Below, in pieces: positions 13,773-14,550 of a DNA stretch of 14,550 bases (positions are counted from its first letter, which is position 1; each line of letters opens with the position of its first letter). Made by a program: the position numbers and the translations under genes. Location: assembly GCA_937902445.1 (NCBI GenBank), contig CALELJ010000193.1, positions 1-14,550 of the forward strand, in the 5' to 3' direction. This stretch comes from an uncultured Treponema sp. Its GTDB lineage: Bacteria; Spirochaetota; Spirochaetia; Treponematales; Treponemataceae. The notes under the pieces were generated by a model. That model worked only from the letters and a program-made list of their open reading frames with translations, did no database searches and was not told the origin of the DNA.

Positions 13773-13801
13773 AACGGCGCTCCATTTCTTGGAACGCCGT
13801 T
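13773..13801. terminator. Bidirectional rho-independent terminator
   Basis: AACGGCG (13773-13779) pairs with CGCCGTT (13795-13801); after one C-A mismatch the stem goes on with TCCA/TGGA around a five-base loop. The plus-strand tail is AAATTTTTT and the minus-strand tail is TTTTTG, so it can stop transcription both ways. For the minus strand it ends the AT-rich gene at 13853-14550. Confidence 0.85.
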
Positions 13802-13852
13802 AAATTTTTTATCTATACTTCTGGGCTTTGATGCCAGATGTTTATGGCAAAC

Positions 13853-14550
13853 TTATCTGTATTTACTTGCTTTGTGCTCGTCGATTCTAAACATAACAGA
13901 GTTTCCTGAAGGATTTTGTTCTGCATTCAACGTCACTTTTTGACCGGCACCAGCAGGATAATCAGGCGAATTCGGAACCCAGGAATTCTGAAGGAAAATT
14001 CCATACTTTGGACCAAGACTGCATTCTTTTACAATTCTGTCAGTAGGATCTTCCTGCATTTTAGTTTCAGTTTTATCATCCATCAATCCTGCCATGAACA
14101 TGAAATAATACTTGTCTGAAACAGCCCAAGTAACCATATGATAACTATCACCAGAATCTTTAGTCATAAGACATGCGTTTACAAGATCATTTGCATTCCA
14201 AGTTGTTGGATATCCATCAATCGTATTTGGTCCGGTAGGATTGTTTCCTCCACGAATAAAAAGTCCTATATTAGGGCATTCTGTATAATTCCATTTATAG
14301 ATACCGGAACCATTATCATCATAGTTTTTTGTCATCTGCTGATCGCCACTTGTTGCAGTTACTTTACCATGAATATTTGTAACCTCAACTACGGTTTTAT
14401 AAGCAACTTCAAAACCAAATTCTTTCTCACTTCCTTTAATTGCTATGGCAGTTATCTGAAATTCTTCTCCGGTATTTGCGTTATTATTCCCCAATTTTTT
14501 TTCTGAAGTATCTGAAGTATTAGCATCGCCAAATATCTCTCTTCTTCCAG
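13853..14550 (-). CDS. Protein of unknown function, 5' end beyond the window
   Basis: The frame is open from the right edge of the window to the stop TAA at 13853, about 231 codons; the true start is not seen. A TTG at 14494 is in frame, but the residues before it (GRREIFGDANTSDTSEKK) continue without a break and include a Ser/Thr/Asp-rich linker, so I treat the gene as partial. Beyond it lies a domain with many Gly, Asn, Asp and aromatic residues (YKWNYTECPNIGLF, KYYFMFMAGLMDD, PKYGIFLQNSW), probably beta-rich, with three Cys and no membrane helix. I do not recognise it. The DNA is visibly richer in A and T than all other genes here, which suggests different origin. The gene ends in a strong terminator. 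Confidence 0.7.
   Translation of the reverse strand, partial: GRREIFGDANTSDTSEKKLGNNNANTGEEFQITAIAIKGSEKEFGFEVAYKTVVEVTNIHGKVTATSGDQQMTKNYDDNGSGIYKWNYTECPNIGLFIRGGNNPTGPNTIDGYPTTWNANDLVNACLMTKDSGDSYHMVTWAVSDKYYFMFMAGLMDDKTETKMQEDPTDRIVKECSLGPKYGIFLQNSWVPNSPDYPAGAGQKVTLNAEQNPSGNSVMFRIDEHKASKYR

Overview
The window looks like a stretch of spirochaete chromosome, most probably from a host-associated Treponema. This is inferred from the mix of genes and from the style of the proteins; no 16S or other marker lies in the window, so genus is a judgement, not a proof. Most genes are housekeeping. The notable parts are a complete front end of the N-degron degradation pathway inside a long envelope-lipid operon, a PerR-type peroxide-stress locus with a clear operator, and several families of small intergenic hairpin repeats.

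Layout: positions 1-474 carry no credible gene and are filled with repeats: two copies of an 81-bp direct repeat interleaved with three hairpin units of a second family. pyrE follows on the minus strand (475-1146). A plus-strand gene for an outer-membrane beta-barrel protein (1293-2627) has a good promoter and ends in a terminator whose loop contains another repeat. From about 9008 down to 2789 seven minus-strand genes are packed head to tail: a VTT/TVP38-type membrane protein, pssA, psd, clpS, clpA, aat, and a CmpB-type (PF06541) membrane protein. PssA and Psd make phosphatidylserine and then phosphatidylethanolamine. Aat adds Leu/Phe to protein N-termini, ClpS recognises such N-degrons, and ClpA unfolds the substrate for ClpP (clpP is not in the window).

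A secreted protein of unknown function (9115-9906, minus) is divergent from a rubrerythrin gene with an N-terminal rubredoxin domain (10065-10601, plus). The rubrerythrin promoter is followed at once by a 17-bp palindrome of the Fur/PerR type, and a PerR-like regulator gene lies downstream in the same direction (10738-11163), separated by two repeat hairpins. This suggests a self-regulating peroxide-response unit. Convergent to it is a minus-strand operon, 13615 to 11192: a THUMP-domain RNA methyltransferase, a TetR-family regulator and a PrsW-type intramembrane protease, with a near-consensus promoter.

The right end holds a possible gene remnant (13694-13765), a strong terminator, and the 3' part of an AT-richer gene of unknown function that runs out of the window. 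No tRNA, rRNA, CRISPR array, insertion sequence or complete mobile element was seen.
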